Source of the DNA: Paenibacillus humicola
GTDB lineage: Bacteria; Bacillota; Bacilli; Paenibacillales; Paenibacillaceae
Assembly: GCF_028826105.1 (NCBI RefSeq)
Contig: NZ_JAQGPL010000001.1
Span: 2,754,501 to 2,818,500, forward strand
Direction: 5' to 3'
Length of the DNA stretch: 64,000 bases
Positions within the stretch are counted from its first letter, which is position 1, and every line of letters starts with the position of its first letter. A program made the translations under genes and the position numbers. Shown piece by piece: positions 8,920 through 16,621 of the stretch. The notes beneath the pieces were generated by a model. It was not told where the DNA came from, ran no database searches, and was given only the letters and a program-made list of their open reading frames with translations.

Positions 8920-9876
8920 ATGATGACTGCCCCTCTGCTCGAAGTCGAAGCCGTTTCAAAAACGTTTCAAGTGAAGGATCAGCGCGGACGCAAAAGGACC
9001 GTTCATGCCGTCAATCAAGTGAATTTATCGGTGAACTCCGGCGAAACGACGGGCCTCGTAGGCGAAAGCGGATCCGGAAAATCCACGTTGGCCCGCTTGA
9101 TTCTGCGTTTGATCGAACCGGACAGCGGAAACGTGCGCTTCGACGGACAGCTTTTGAACGGATTGTCCGGGCGGGAAATGAAGGACGTGCGTAAAAAGCT
9201 GCAGATCGTATTTCAGGACCCCTACTCCTCTTTAAATCCGCAAATGTCCGTTTTCGATAATGCGGCCTTTAATCTTTGGGTGCATGGAGAACGGAATGGA
9301 ACGGAAAAGAAGGTACTGAAGGTTTTGGCGGACGTGGGACTCTCGAAAAGGCAGGCGCAGCAGTATCCGCACGAATTAAGCGGCGGTCAGCGTCAGCGGG
9401 TCAACATCGCCCGTGCGCTTGTGATGAGGCCGCGTCTGGTCGTATTGGATGAACCGGTATCGGCGCTGGACAAATCGGTGCAGGCACAGGTGCTCAATTT
9501 GCTGCAGGATCTCAAAACGGAATACCGTCTGAGTTATATCTTCATTTCCCACGATTTGAACGTCGTCGAATATATGAGCGATCAAGTCGCCATCATGTAT
9601 TTCGGCGGGCTGATGGAAACCGGGAAATCCTCGGTCTTGTACGGTTCGCCGAAGCATCCCTACACGAAGCTGCTGATGGATTCCATGCCGTCTCTTGCGA
9701 AAATCGGCAGGTGGAACGAAATGCCGCCGATTGGCGAGCCTCCCAACCCTTTGGAGCCGCCTTCGGGATGCGCTTTTCGAACGCGCTGTCCGGTTGCGGG
9801 CGAGAAGTGCGAGAGCGAAATACCGCCGCTGATTTCCGATGAGGAAGGCCGTTTCGTAGCCTGCCACTTTGCGTAA
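8920..9876 (+). CDS. Oligopeptide/dipeptide-type ABC transporter ATP-binding protein (OppF/DppF class)
   Basis: The second ATPase, 318 residues. Walker A is GESGSGKST, signature LSGGQRQRVNIARAL, Walker B LVVLDEPVSALD, His switch ISHDL, and the C-terminal oligopeptide cysteine block (GCAFRTRC, EKC, VACHF). ATG 8920 is used, with another ATG directly after it; CCGGAGGTG lies upstream. It forms a heterodimer with the ATPase encoded at 4295-5284. The amidase gene starts 39 bases later, so the hydrolases probably belong to the same transcript. Confidence 0.94.
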   Translation: MMTAPLLEVEAVSKTFQVKDQRGRKRTVHAVNQVNLSVNSGETTGLVGESGSGKSTLARLILRLIEPDSGNVRFDGQLLNGLSGREMKDVRKKLQIVFQDPYSSLNPQMSVFDNAAFNLWVHGERNGTEKKVLKVLADVGLSKRQAQQYPHELSGGQRQRVNIARALVMRPRLVVLDEPVSALDKSVQAQVLNLLQDLKTEYRLSYIFISHDLNVVEYMSDQVAIMYFGGLMETGKSSVLYGSPKHPYTKLLMDSMPSLAKIGRWNEMPPIGEPPNPLEPPSGCAFRTRCPVAGEKCESEIPPLISDEEGRFVACHFA

Positions 9877-9914
9877 AGGAATCAAATCATAACGAATAAA
9901 GGATGGTGTTAGCG

Positions 9915-11546
9915 ATGAGCAAATCATTGGCGGACAGCACAATTCAGGAACTGGCCCCGCTTCTACAAAGCAAAACGGTCTCCCCGGTTGAACTGACCGA
10001 GGCGGTCCTTGCGCGAATGGAGGAGACGGAGGGACGATTAAACGCCTATATTACCCGTCTTGAAGACGAGGCGATGGCGGATGCGCGAGAGGCCGAGCGG
10101 GAAATCGTCAACGGCGGTTATAAGGGACCGCTGCACGGCATTCCTTTCGCCGTGAAAGATTTATATTACACCAAAGGAATCCGAACGACCGCAGGATCGA
10201 AAATTTACCGGGATTTCGTGCCGGATTACGACGCGACGACAGTCGCCAGGCTGAAGGATGCGGGAGCGATCCTGGTCGGCAAAAACAATACGCACGAATT
10301 TGCTTCCGGGGGAACGAATGAAAACGAACATTTCGGCCCTGCACGAAATCCTTGGAATCCGGATCGGATACCGGGCGGTTCAAGCGGCGGTTCGGCTGCA
10401 TGCGTAGCCGCATCGTCGGCCATCTTTTCACTCGGGACCGATACGGGCGGTTCCATCCGGATGCCGGCTTCGCTTTGCGGGATCGTCGGGATGAAAGCCA
10501 CTTACGGCAGAGTCAGCCGCCGGGGCGTGTTTCCGCTCAGCTGGTCGCTCGACCATGCGGGACCGCTGGCAAAATCGGTATGGGACACGGCACAAGTGCT
10601 GTCGGTAATCGCCGGTCAAGATCCTTTGGACGCCGCGTCCTCGGATCATCCCGTACCCGATTATGCGGCCGCATTGAATTCCGGGGTCAGCCGTCCGCTC
10701 GAGGGCATGAAGATCGGGTACTGCGAGGCTTATTTTTTTCAAAACCTCGACCCGGAGGTCGAACGTCTCGTGAAGCAGGCGATCGCGGTTTTGGCCGATT
10801 TGGGCGCCGAAATCCGCGAAGTGAAAATTCCGATGCTGGAACAGATGGTTCAGGTGCATTCCCTGATTTCCGCCGCCGAAATGTTGACCTTCCATAACGC
10901 AAACGTAACCAGCCGTTCGGAGGATTACGGCACGAACATTCTTCCCAGGCTCTTAATGGCCAAGGAAATTTCGGCTCAGGCGTATTTGGAGACCCAAAGG
11001 CTGCGTCAGCAATATCAAGCCGTATGGTCGGAGCTGTATCGGGAAATCGATTTGCTGGCCGTTCCATCGACGGGGATTCCCGCGTTTCCGATCGGAGCCG
11101 AAACGATTCATCTGAACGGCAAGGACGTGAATCCCCGGGACATCGGCATTATCGGGCGAACGGCGCCGGGCAACTTCAACGGGTATCCATCCATTTCCGT
11201 TCCTTGCGGATATACGGATGCGGGCCTGCCGGTCGGCCTGCAGATTCAGGGCGTTCCTTTCGACGAGAGCCTCGTCTTTCAGGCGGCGCATGCGTACGAA
11301 CAGGCAACGTTATGGTTCAGCAAACAGGTTCCGGCGGTTCTTCAAGATGATTTTCCCGGAAAGTCGCCGGATACACGGCAGGAAATGGGTGCTTCTGTCA
11401 GTCCGGTACATAAGAGCATCGATTCGATTATGGACGTTCTGACGGAGCTTTCCAGTCAACTTGCCGCCGAAATCGAACCCGCTTCCTGCTTTAAACCGAA
11501 GACCGTGAACAAAGAAACGAAGCAAGTGACGTCCATTTCATTGTAG
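9915..11546 (+). CDS. Amidase signature enzyme with an AtzG-like C-terminal tail
   Basis: A 543-residue amidase-signature serine hydrolase that cleaves C-N bonds of amides or ureas. The Ser-cisSer-Lys triad is visible as Lys81 (FAVKD), Ser156 (PGGSSGGS) and Ser180 (TDTGGS), with the correct 24-residue spacing between the serines. The catalytic domain ends near residue 475. A tail of about 65 residues then ends AEIEPASCFKPK, resembling the end of the separate small protein encoded next (DIEPAPVFKSK). ATG 9915 is preferred over ATG 9903 because AAAGGATG fits it. Homologues include AtzE (1-carboxybiuret hydrolase), allophanate hydrolase and GatA. There is no GatB here, so this is not the tRNA amidotransferase. 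Confidence 0.9.
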   Translation: MSKSLADSTIQELAPLLQSKTVSPVELTEAVLARMEETEGRLNAYITRLEDEAMADAREAEREIVNGGYKGPLHGIPFAVKDLYYTKGIRTTAGSKIYRDFVPDYDATTVARLKDAGAILVGKNNTHEFASGGTNENEHFGPARNPWNPDRIPGGSSGGSAACVAASSAIFSLGTDTGGSIRMPASLCGIVGMKATYGRVSRRGVFPLSWSLDHAGPLAKSVWDTAQVLSVIAGQDPLDAASSDHPVPDYAAALNSGVSRPLEGMKIGYCEAYFFQNLDPEVERLVKQAIAVLADLGAEIREVKIPMLEQMVQVHSLISAAEMLTFHNANVTSRSEDYGTNILPRLLMAKEISAQAYLETQRLRQQYQAVWSELYREIDLLAVPSTGIPAFPIGAETIHLNGKDVNPRDIGIIGRTAPGNFNGYPSISVPCGYTDAGLPVGLQIQGVPFDESLVFQAAHAYEQATLWFSKQVPAVLQDDFPGKSPDTRQEMGASVSPVHKSIDSIMDVLTELSSQLAAEIEPASCFKPKTVNKETKQVTSISL

Positions 11547-11565
11547 AGAGGGGACCGATTCCGCT

Positions 11566-11751
11566 ATGAATGCAGATCTGCTTAAACGGATCACGGAAGC
11601 AAACGGACGAACGCCGTACACGGAGCTGGATCAATATGTGGAGGAAAATGCCGAATCCATCATCCAGATGCTGTACAGCGCCCAAAACCTGGCAAAAACC
11701 GTTTCGCCGGACATCGAGCCTGCTCCGGTATTTAAGAGCAAGGCGCAATAA
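11566..11751 (+). CDS. Small AtzG-like (DUF4089-type) amidase partner protein
   Basis: A 61-residue, mostly helical protein placed between two amidases, 19 bases after one and 15 before the next. The end DIEPAPVF matches what I recall as the hallmark C-terminus of AtzG/DUF4089 proteins, short GatC-like subunits that wrap around and stabilise amidase-signature partners such as AtzE. The Asp, Glu, Pro, Ala, Pro, Val and Phe there are the recognised residues, and the helical region YVEENAESIIQML fits as well. ATG 11566 follows GAGAGGGG. The most likely role is an obligate subunit of one of the flanking amidases. The assignment rests on the C-terminal motif, length and context. Confidence 0.72.
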   Translation: MNADLLKRITEANGRTPYTELDQYVEENAESIIQMLYSAQNLAKTVSPDIEPAPVFKSKAQ

Positions 11752-11766
11752 AGGAGGAGCTTAACC

Positions 11767-13182
11767 ATGGAGTCGAATAACGTGATGACGATTGCCGAAA
11801 CGGCTTCTTCCATTCAAAAGAAGCAGCTGTCTCCCGTTGAATTGACCGATTATTTTCTGCAGCGTATCGAGCGGTTTGAGCCGGTACTGAACAGCTTTGT
11901 TACCGTAACGGCAAGCCTTGCAAAGGAACAAGCCAAGCAAGCGGAACGAGAAATCATGGACGGCAATTACCGGGGCGCGCTGCACGGTATTCCGATTTCG
12001 CTGAAGGATATCATCGCTTACGCCGGATATCCGATGACGAACGGTTCACGGATCGATCCGGAATATATTCCGGATTTCCATGCCACGGTCGCACAAAAAT
12101 TGATCGACGCCGGGGCTGTTGTTACCGGTAAGGCGCATTTGCACGAATTCGCTTTTCGAGGACCGCATCCCGATTACGGCTGGACGAGAAACCCGTGGAG
12201 CTTGGAACGCGTTCCCGGCGGATCCAGCTCGGGCGCAGGCTCGGCCGTGCAAGCTTCGCTTGTCTTGTGCTCGATTGGGACGGATACGGGAGGATCCATT
12301 CGCAATCCTGCCAGCTACTGCGGGGTAGCCGGTCTGAAACCGACATACGGAAGAGTCAGCCGTTACGGAGTGTCCCCGTTGTCATGGTCGCTGGATCATA
12401 TCGGCCCATTGACCCGGACATGCGAAGACGCCGCTCTCGTTTTGCAGGCGATCGCAGGTTACGACGGGAAGGACGACAGCTCGGTTCCCGGCTCCGATTT
12501 CGACATTCGATCCTTCGTCAAGCTGGAATCTTTAAAAGGGATAAAAGTCGGCCTTCCAACGTCCTACTTCTTCGACGATGTGGATGGGGATGTGGAAGCG
12601 GCGGTTCGCGCCGCCGTACAAGTGATGGAACGGTCGGGAGCGGAAGTGATCCCCGTCGATCTGGAATGGATGGAAGAGATGAGGACCGCTCACCGGGTCA
12701 TTCTGCTCTCGGAGGCGTACGCTTATCACCAGCAAAATTTGGAGACGAGCGCGGACGGGTATGGGCCGAAGCTGCGGCTGGCCTTTGAAATGGGGCAGTA
12801 TTTCACATCGGCGCAGTATATCCAGGCGCAGCGCCTGCGAACGGTGATGAGGGCGAAGTTTAATGAACTATTCGAAAAGGTGGATGTGTTGGTCAGCCCG
12901 ACGAACCCGACTGCGGCCAAGCTTATCGAAGAGCACGAAAGGAATTCGAATATGATGGCGCCAAGCTTTACGGGACCGGCCAATTTCCTGGGCCTGCCCG
13001 CTTTATCGATTCCGTGCGGATTTACGCCGGAAGGACTGCCGATCGGACTTCAGATCATGGGACGTCCTTTTGCCGAAGGCGAAATTTTATCCATCGGCCA
13101 CTGCTTCGAGCAGCAAACGTCCTGGAACAAGACGCGGCCGAATGAAGAGATCTGGATGACGGAAGAACAGCGAGCCGTTTAG
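11767..13182 (+). CDS. Amidase signature enzyme (AtzE/GatA-like)
   Basis: A 471-residue amidase with triad Lys80 (SLKD), cis-Ser153 (PGGSSSG) and Ser177 (TDTGGS). GLKPTYGRVSRYGV and ALSIPCGF are conserved family blocks. Unlike the upstream amidase it stops at the normal catalytic-domain length and has no tail. AAAGGAGGAG precedes ATG 11767, and the gene ends in a terminator at 13190-13217. Amide or carbamoyl-type substrates delivered by the upstream ABC importer are the likely targets, but the sequence does not fix which. Confidence 0.9.
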   Translation: MESNNVMTIAETASSIQKKQLSPVELTDYFLQRIERFEPVLNSFVTVTASLAKEQAKQAEREIMDGNYRGALHGIPISLKDIIAYAGYPMTNGSRIDPEYIPDFHATVAQKLIDAGAVVTGKAHLHEFAFRGPHPDYGWTRNPWSLERVPGGSSSGAGSAVQASLVLCSIGTDTGGSIRNPASYCGVAGLKPTYGRVSRYGVSPLSWSLDHIGPLTRTCEDAALVLQAIAGYDGKDDSSVPGSDFDIRSFVKLESLKGIKVGLPTSYFFDDVDGDVEAAVRAAVQVMERSGAEVIPVDLEWMEEMRTAHRVILLSEAYAYHQQNLETSADGYGPKLRLAFEMGQYFTSAQYIQAQRLRTVMRAKFNELFEKVDVLVSPTNPTAAKLIEEHERNSNMMAPSFTGPANFLGLPALSIPCGFTPEGLPIGLQIMGRPFAEGEILSIGHCFEQQTSWNKTRPNEEIWMTEEQRAV

Positions 13183-13189
13183 CGTGATG

Positions 13190-13217
13190 AGGGGGAGCGT
13201 CCGCTTCCCCTTTCTTT
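13190..13217 (+). terminator. Terminator of the ABC-amidase operon
   Basis: A GGGGGAGCG (13191-13199) / CGCTTCCCC (13202-13210) hairpin with one wobble pair and a very short loop, followed by TTTCTTTT. It begins 8 bases after the amidase stop. Confidence 0.7.
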
Positions 13218-13330
13218 TCCGCCTCGGATGATAGAAGAACGCAGTTGGCAGTAGGATGGCAAACAAGCTGAAAGGGATGGCGGGATGTGGCGAACCGTTT
13301 GAAGGCCCGATTTGAAATTTTATTGCAGGG

Positions 13331-13373
13331 ATGGCCCCCCTAAAGGCATCCGATGCGACTTTGGAGGGCCATG
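13331..13373 (-). terminator. Long hairpin between convergent genes
   Basis: Outer arms beginning ATGGCCC (13331) and ending GGGCCAT (13373), plus an inner GCATC/GATGC arm, fold into a long stem. No clear T run follows on either strand. It lies 22 bases beyond the LysR stop and may end that transcript. Confidence 0.45.
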
Positions 13374-13394
13374 ATTTCGCGGCAGCTAGTCTAC

Positions 13395-14243
13395 CTATTT
13401 CGTGTGCAGCAATATATGCTCGTAATATCTTTCGTTTCTTCGATACATGAGATAGTAAGAAATCGAGAGCGCAAAAAGGTCGTTTTTTATGGGGATGCCG
13501 GCGAGCTCCCCGCGTTTGATTTCGTCCTGAAGCTGGGACTCGGGAAGAAACGAGATGGCATTTCTGCTTGCAAGCAGCTTTTTGATCAGACCGACATTGT
13601 TGGTAATGAATTTTCGTTTATTATTCAGGTTCATGAGCGGATGAGAGCGGAATAACTCATAGTAAGGCTGGTAATAGACAATGAAATCGTGGATGAAGGA
13701 AAATGGCTCGTGATGCTCGAATTGATCGCGAAGGGGGTGATGGGCGGATAAAAACAGCGTCAAATCCTCTTTTCCGATGAGGTGAGTCTCGATATCCTTA
13801 TGGTTCAGAGGATTGATGGCAATCGCAAGGTCGAGATCCTTGTCGAGCAGGGATTGGATAATGTCATAGGAATATAAGCTGGTCAATATAAAATTATGTT
13901 CCAATTCCTCGCAGGATAGCTCCAGTATTTTCTCTAATATCAACGGCAGCGTGAACGGCACGGAGCTTCCGATTGCAATTTCGTGTTTACCTTCGGTTTC
14001 GTTTAATCTGCTGATCGCCTGGCTTAATAAATCCATGATTTGTCTGGCGTAAGGAAGGAACAGCTCCCCGGCTTTCGTCATTTCCACGCCTTTCTTCCCC
14101 CGGATGAACAGCTCCCGTTTAAAGGCATTTTCCATGAAATGGATTCGATTTGAAATCGTGGGCTGGGGAACGTACAGCAGCTTGGCCGTTTCGGAAAAAT
14201 TTTTGCATTCGCACAGCGTGATGAAAGTTTGGAAATGATTCAT
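13395..14243 (-). CDS. LysR-family transcriptional regulator
   Basis: A 282-residue regulator. The N-terminal winged helix-turn-helix is plain (FSETAKLLYVPQPTISNRIHF, residues about 17-37), followed by a periplasmic-binding-like effector domain. The start was set at the ATG of MNHFQTF (14243) because GGAGGG lies 7 bases upstream and it fits the usual LysR N-terminus. Longer in-frame starts exist at 14249, 14258 and TTG 14276. It is divergent from the cysteine hydrolase gene at 14389, the classic LysR arrangement, so it probably controls that gene and perhaps the amidase operon in response to an amide-type inducer. Confidence 0.9.
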   Translation of the reverse strand: MNHFQTFITLCECKNFSETAKLLYVPQPTISNRIHFMENAFKRELFIRGKKGVEMTKAGELFLPYARQIMDLLSQAISRLNETEGKHEIAIGSSVPFTLPLILEKILELSCEELEHNFILTSLYSYDIIQSLLDKDLDLAIAINPLNHKDIETHLIGKEDLTLFLSAHHPLRDQFEHHEPFSFIHDFIVYYQPYYELFRSHPLMNLNNKRKFITNNVGLIKKLLASRNAISFLPESQLQDEIKRGELAGIPIKNDLFALSISYYLMYRRNERYYEHILLHTK

Positions 14244-14388
14244 GTTCATGCCCTCCATAGCACGCACCCTTTCCAAAATTTACTTGGAATCTATACTAAC
14301 ATATTTACATGGAAAGAAGATTCACCTATTGTTTGGTTTATACCCCTCATGGATTAAAACTATTATATTTGAAGGGAGATTAATTGAC
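14244..14388. promoter_or_regulatory. Divergent promoter region of the LysR and cysteine hydrolase genes
   Basis: A 145-base AT-rich spacer between oppositely oriented genes. TATTATAT at about 14361-14368 may serve as the -10 of the hydrolase gene. LysR proteins normally bind such spacers at T-N11-A sites; I cannot single one out. Confidence 0.5.
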
Positions 14389-15030
14389 ATGAGCAATTGG
14401 GAAGAGTTTATCGATTTAAAGAAAAGCGCGGTCATTGTCGTGGATATGCAAAACGATTTCTGTCATGAAAATGGCGCGACGGCGCGGAATGGCGGTGACG
14501 TCTCCGGTGTTCCCGCCATCGTGCCGAACCTGCAGCGATTGATCGATGCTGCGCATGCTGCCGGGCGGCCCGTATTTTTCATTCAAACGACCCACGATGA
14601 AACGACGGACTCCCAGGTTTCGCTCGCCATGCGAAAAGACAGAAAACATAAAACCTGCGTAACGGGCACCTGGGGCGCCGAATATTTCGGCGTATATCCG
14701 CAGCAGGGAGATATTGAAGTCATCAAGCACCGGTACAGCGCTTTTATCGGAACGGATCTCGAGCTTCGATTGCGTACGCTGGGCTGCGAAACCTTATTAA
14801 TGACAGGCGTGGTTACAAGCATTTGCGTAGAATCCACCTTGCGCGACGGGTATATGTTGGATTTCTATCCGATTCTCGTGACGGACTGCACGACCGGCGG
14901 CACGAAAGCGTCTTACGATGCAACGCTGAGCGTTGTCAGCCGCAGCTTCGGCTGGCTGTCCGACAGCATCAAGCTCAGCTCAAAGCTGCTCTCTTTCTCC
15001 AGGGACGAAGCCGTATCCGGAAAGAGATGA
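14389..15030 (+). CDS. Cysteine hydrolase of the isochorismatase superfamily (biuret/carbamoyl amidase-like)
   Basis: A 213-residue hydrolase with the Asp-Lys-Cys triad visible: Asp19 (VVDMQNDF), Lys113 (VIKHRYSAF) and Cys146 (TSICVEST). Relatives include N-carbamoylsarcosine amidase, ureidoacrylate amidohydrolase, nicotinamidase and biuret amidohydrolase. The HRYSAF block with TGVVTSICVEST is the amidohydrolase type rather than true isochorismatase. ATG 14389 follows GAAGGGAG; an in-frame codon at 14242 would run back through the regulatory spacer and is rejected. With two amidases and an AtzG-like protein next door, a carbamoyl or biuret-like nitrogen source is a reasonable guess. Confidence 0.88.
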   Translation: MSNWEEFIDLKKSAVIVVDMQNDFCHENGATARNGGDVSGVPAIVPNLQRLIDAAHAAGRPVFFIQTTHDETTDSQVSLAMRKDRKHKTCVTGTWGAEYFGVYPQQGDIEVIKHRYSAFIGTDLELRLRTLGCETLLMTGVVTSICVESTLRDGYMLDFYPILVTDCTTGGTKASYDATLSVVSRSFGWLSDSIKLSSKLLSFSRDEAVSGKR

Positions 15031-15047
15031 AAGGACCACTCATTTGG

Positions 15048-15071
15048 GCCGCGTATATCGCGGCTTTTTTT
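15048..15071 (+). terminator. Terminator after the cysteine hydrolase gene
   Basis: Stem GCCGCG (15048-15053) and CGCGGC (15059-15064), 5-base loop, then seven T. Confidence 0.85.
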
Positions 15072-15172
15072 ATGTTCATTTCGCCCCGTGAAATTGAAAT
15101 GCTGATAAAATGATTAAGGAAACGCTTTATCGCGGAAGCGGCGGTTTTCCGTAAATGAGGAGGTCTCAATAA

Positions 15173-16141
15173 ATGAAAACGAAACCGATACCCGGAACCG
15201 AGCTCGTTCCGTCCGTCATCTGTCTGGGGACAAGCAAGTACGGCGATACGATTGACAAACGAACGGCTTACGAGATCATGGACCGATTCTCCGCGGCGGG
15301 TGGCACTTTTTTGGACACCGCCAAAGTTTACGGAGAGTGGGTGCCGGGAAAAAGGAGCCTGAGCGAAGAGATCATTGGCGACTGGCTGGCGGATCGCAAA
15401 AACCGGCACGATATCGTACTCGCCACCAAAGGCGGACACCCCGATCTGGATACGATGGATGTCTCCAAGCTAAGCCGCGAGGATATCGCTTACGACGTTG
15501 AAGCCAGCCTGCGTCATCTGAAAACCGATTATATCGATCTCTACTGGCTGCACCGTGACGACCCCGCCCGGCCTGTCGAAGAGCTGGTCGACACCTTGAA
15601 CGAGCTGGTCCGGCAGGGAAAAATCCGCTATTTCGGCTGTTCCAATTGGCGTTCGGATCGTATCGATGCTGCACAGGAATATGCGGCAAAGCATGGGCTG
15701 CAGGCATTTGCGGCGAACCAAAACAAATGGAGCCTGGCCGTTTACCCGCAGCCGAAGGATCCGTCGATGGTCGCGATGGACCGAGATGAATACGCCTATC
15801 ATCACCGGACCGGTTTGACCGCGGTGCCGTACAATGCGCAGGCCGGCGGATTTTTTAGCGGTAAATATACCGCCGACATGCTCCGTGCAAGCGCGGAACA
15901 AACGAATAAAGCGGGCGAGCTGCGAACCGCGCAAAATATAGCCCGGCTGGAGAAGGCCGCCGGGCTCGGCCGGCGTCTCGGCCTATCGTTGACGCAGGTG
16001 TCGCTGGGCTATTTGCTATCCCGGCCGTTTCCCGTGTTTCCGATTTGCGGCTGCTCCAATCCGGCCCAGGCGGCGGACAGCTGCTCGGCAGGCGATGTCG
16101 TTTTGCCCGGTGAGCTGGTCCGGGAGCTGGCGCTAATTTAA
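15173..16141 (+). CDS. Aldo/keto reductase
   Basis: A 322-residue NADP-dependent TIM-barrel oxidoreductase. LDTAKVYG holds the catalytic Asp and Tyr, ATKGGH the Lys, and WLHRDD the His. RYFGCSNW and the late VFPICGCSNPAQ cofactor segment are family typical. GAGGAGG precedes ATG 15173. It is flanked by terminators on both sides, so it is a single-gene unit. Substrate unknown; sugars or small aldehydes are usual for this branch. Confidence 0.9.
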   Translation: MKTKPIPGTELVPSVICLGTSKYGDTIDKRTAYEIMDRFSAAGGTFLDTAKVYGEWVPGKRSLSEEIIGDWLADRKNRHDIVLATKGGHPDLDTMDVSKLSREDIAYDVEASLRHLKTDYIDLYWLHRDDPARPVEELVDTLNELVRQGKIRYFGCSNWRSDRIDAAQEYAAKHGLQAFAANQNKWSLAVYPQPKDPSMVAMDRDEYAYHHRTGLTAVPYNAQAGGFFSGKYTADMLRASAEQTNKAGELRTAQNIARLEKAAGLGRRLGLSLTQVSLGYLLSRPFPVFPICGCSNPAQAADSCSAGDVVLPGELVRELALI

Positions 16142-16230
16142 GAATTGTAGCAGTTGATAGATTGGCACTAAATGTAAACAAATGGGTTTATTGGTTTGAA
16201 TTTCACCAAACCGCAACCTCCGGAAACTGG

Positions 16231-16267
16231 AACGCCCAAAAAATCGATTCGATTTTTTGGGCGTTTT
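16231..16267 (+). terminator. Strong terminator after the aldo/keto reductase gene
   Basis: Long perfect inverted repeat: AACGCCCAAAAAATCG from 16231 mirrored by CGATTTTTTGGGCGTT up to 16265, followed by TTTT. The A/T-rich arms suggest possible function in both directions. Confidence 0.88.
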
Positions 16268-16621
16268 GCCGTTCATAGCCCCACCGGATGTCTGAACAGC
16301 GATATGCTCTTCTCCCTGATCCCGAACTTAACACTTACCCTGCCATTTTGTAGAGCCTTCCAATCTTCCGCCGCATTCCCCCAAAAACCGGAAATCGAGT
16401 CCGATTTACGAACCGCAACAGGCCGCCGGTCAAGTCGCGATCCACTCGCAGCGGCAAGGAAAGGCGGTTTCAATCTCGAACATGTATCCAAATAGATCGA
16501 GAGGGGGTGCTCACAATGATCAGACACCAATGGGCAAGACAACGCGATTCCGTGCCTTGACGGCCGTCTCCGCCAACGAGCCGGTAACATCCCGAACAGA
16601 TGCTTGCAAGGAGGATGCTTG
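16268..16621 (+). other. Leader region upstream of the sensor kinase
   Basis: No gene of normal size is seen. A 14-codon frame (ATG 16516 to TGA 16560) has a good ribosome site, GAGGGGGT at 16501-16508 with a 7-base spacer, and could be a leader peptide. Its product (starting MIRHQWARQR) shows no attenuator-like codon run, so this is weak. Confidence 0.35.

Noticed and set aside
9915..13182. GatCAB glutamyl-tRNA amidotransferase (GatA with small GatC)
   Set aside because: No gatB is present, the small protein has the AtzG-like end, and the locus is tied to an ABC importer.
4295..15030. A complete cyanuric acid/atrazine degradation operon
   Set aside because: No AtzD-type cyanuric acid hydrolase and no identifiable two-domain allophanate hydrolase. 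Only the AtzE/AtzG-like parts resemble that pathway.
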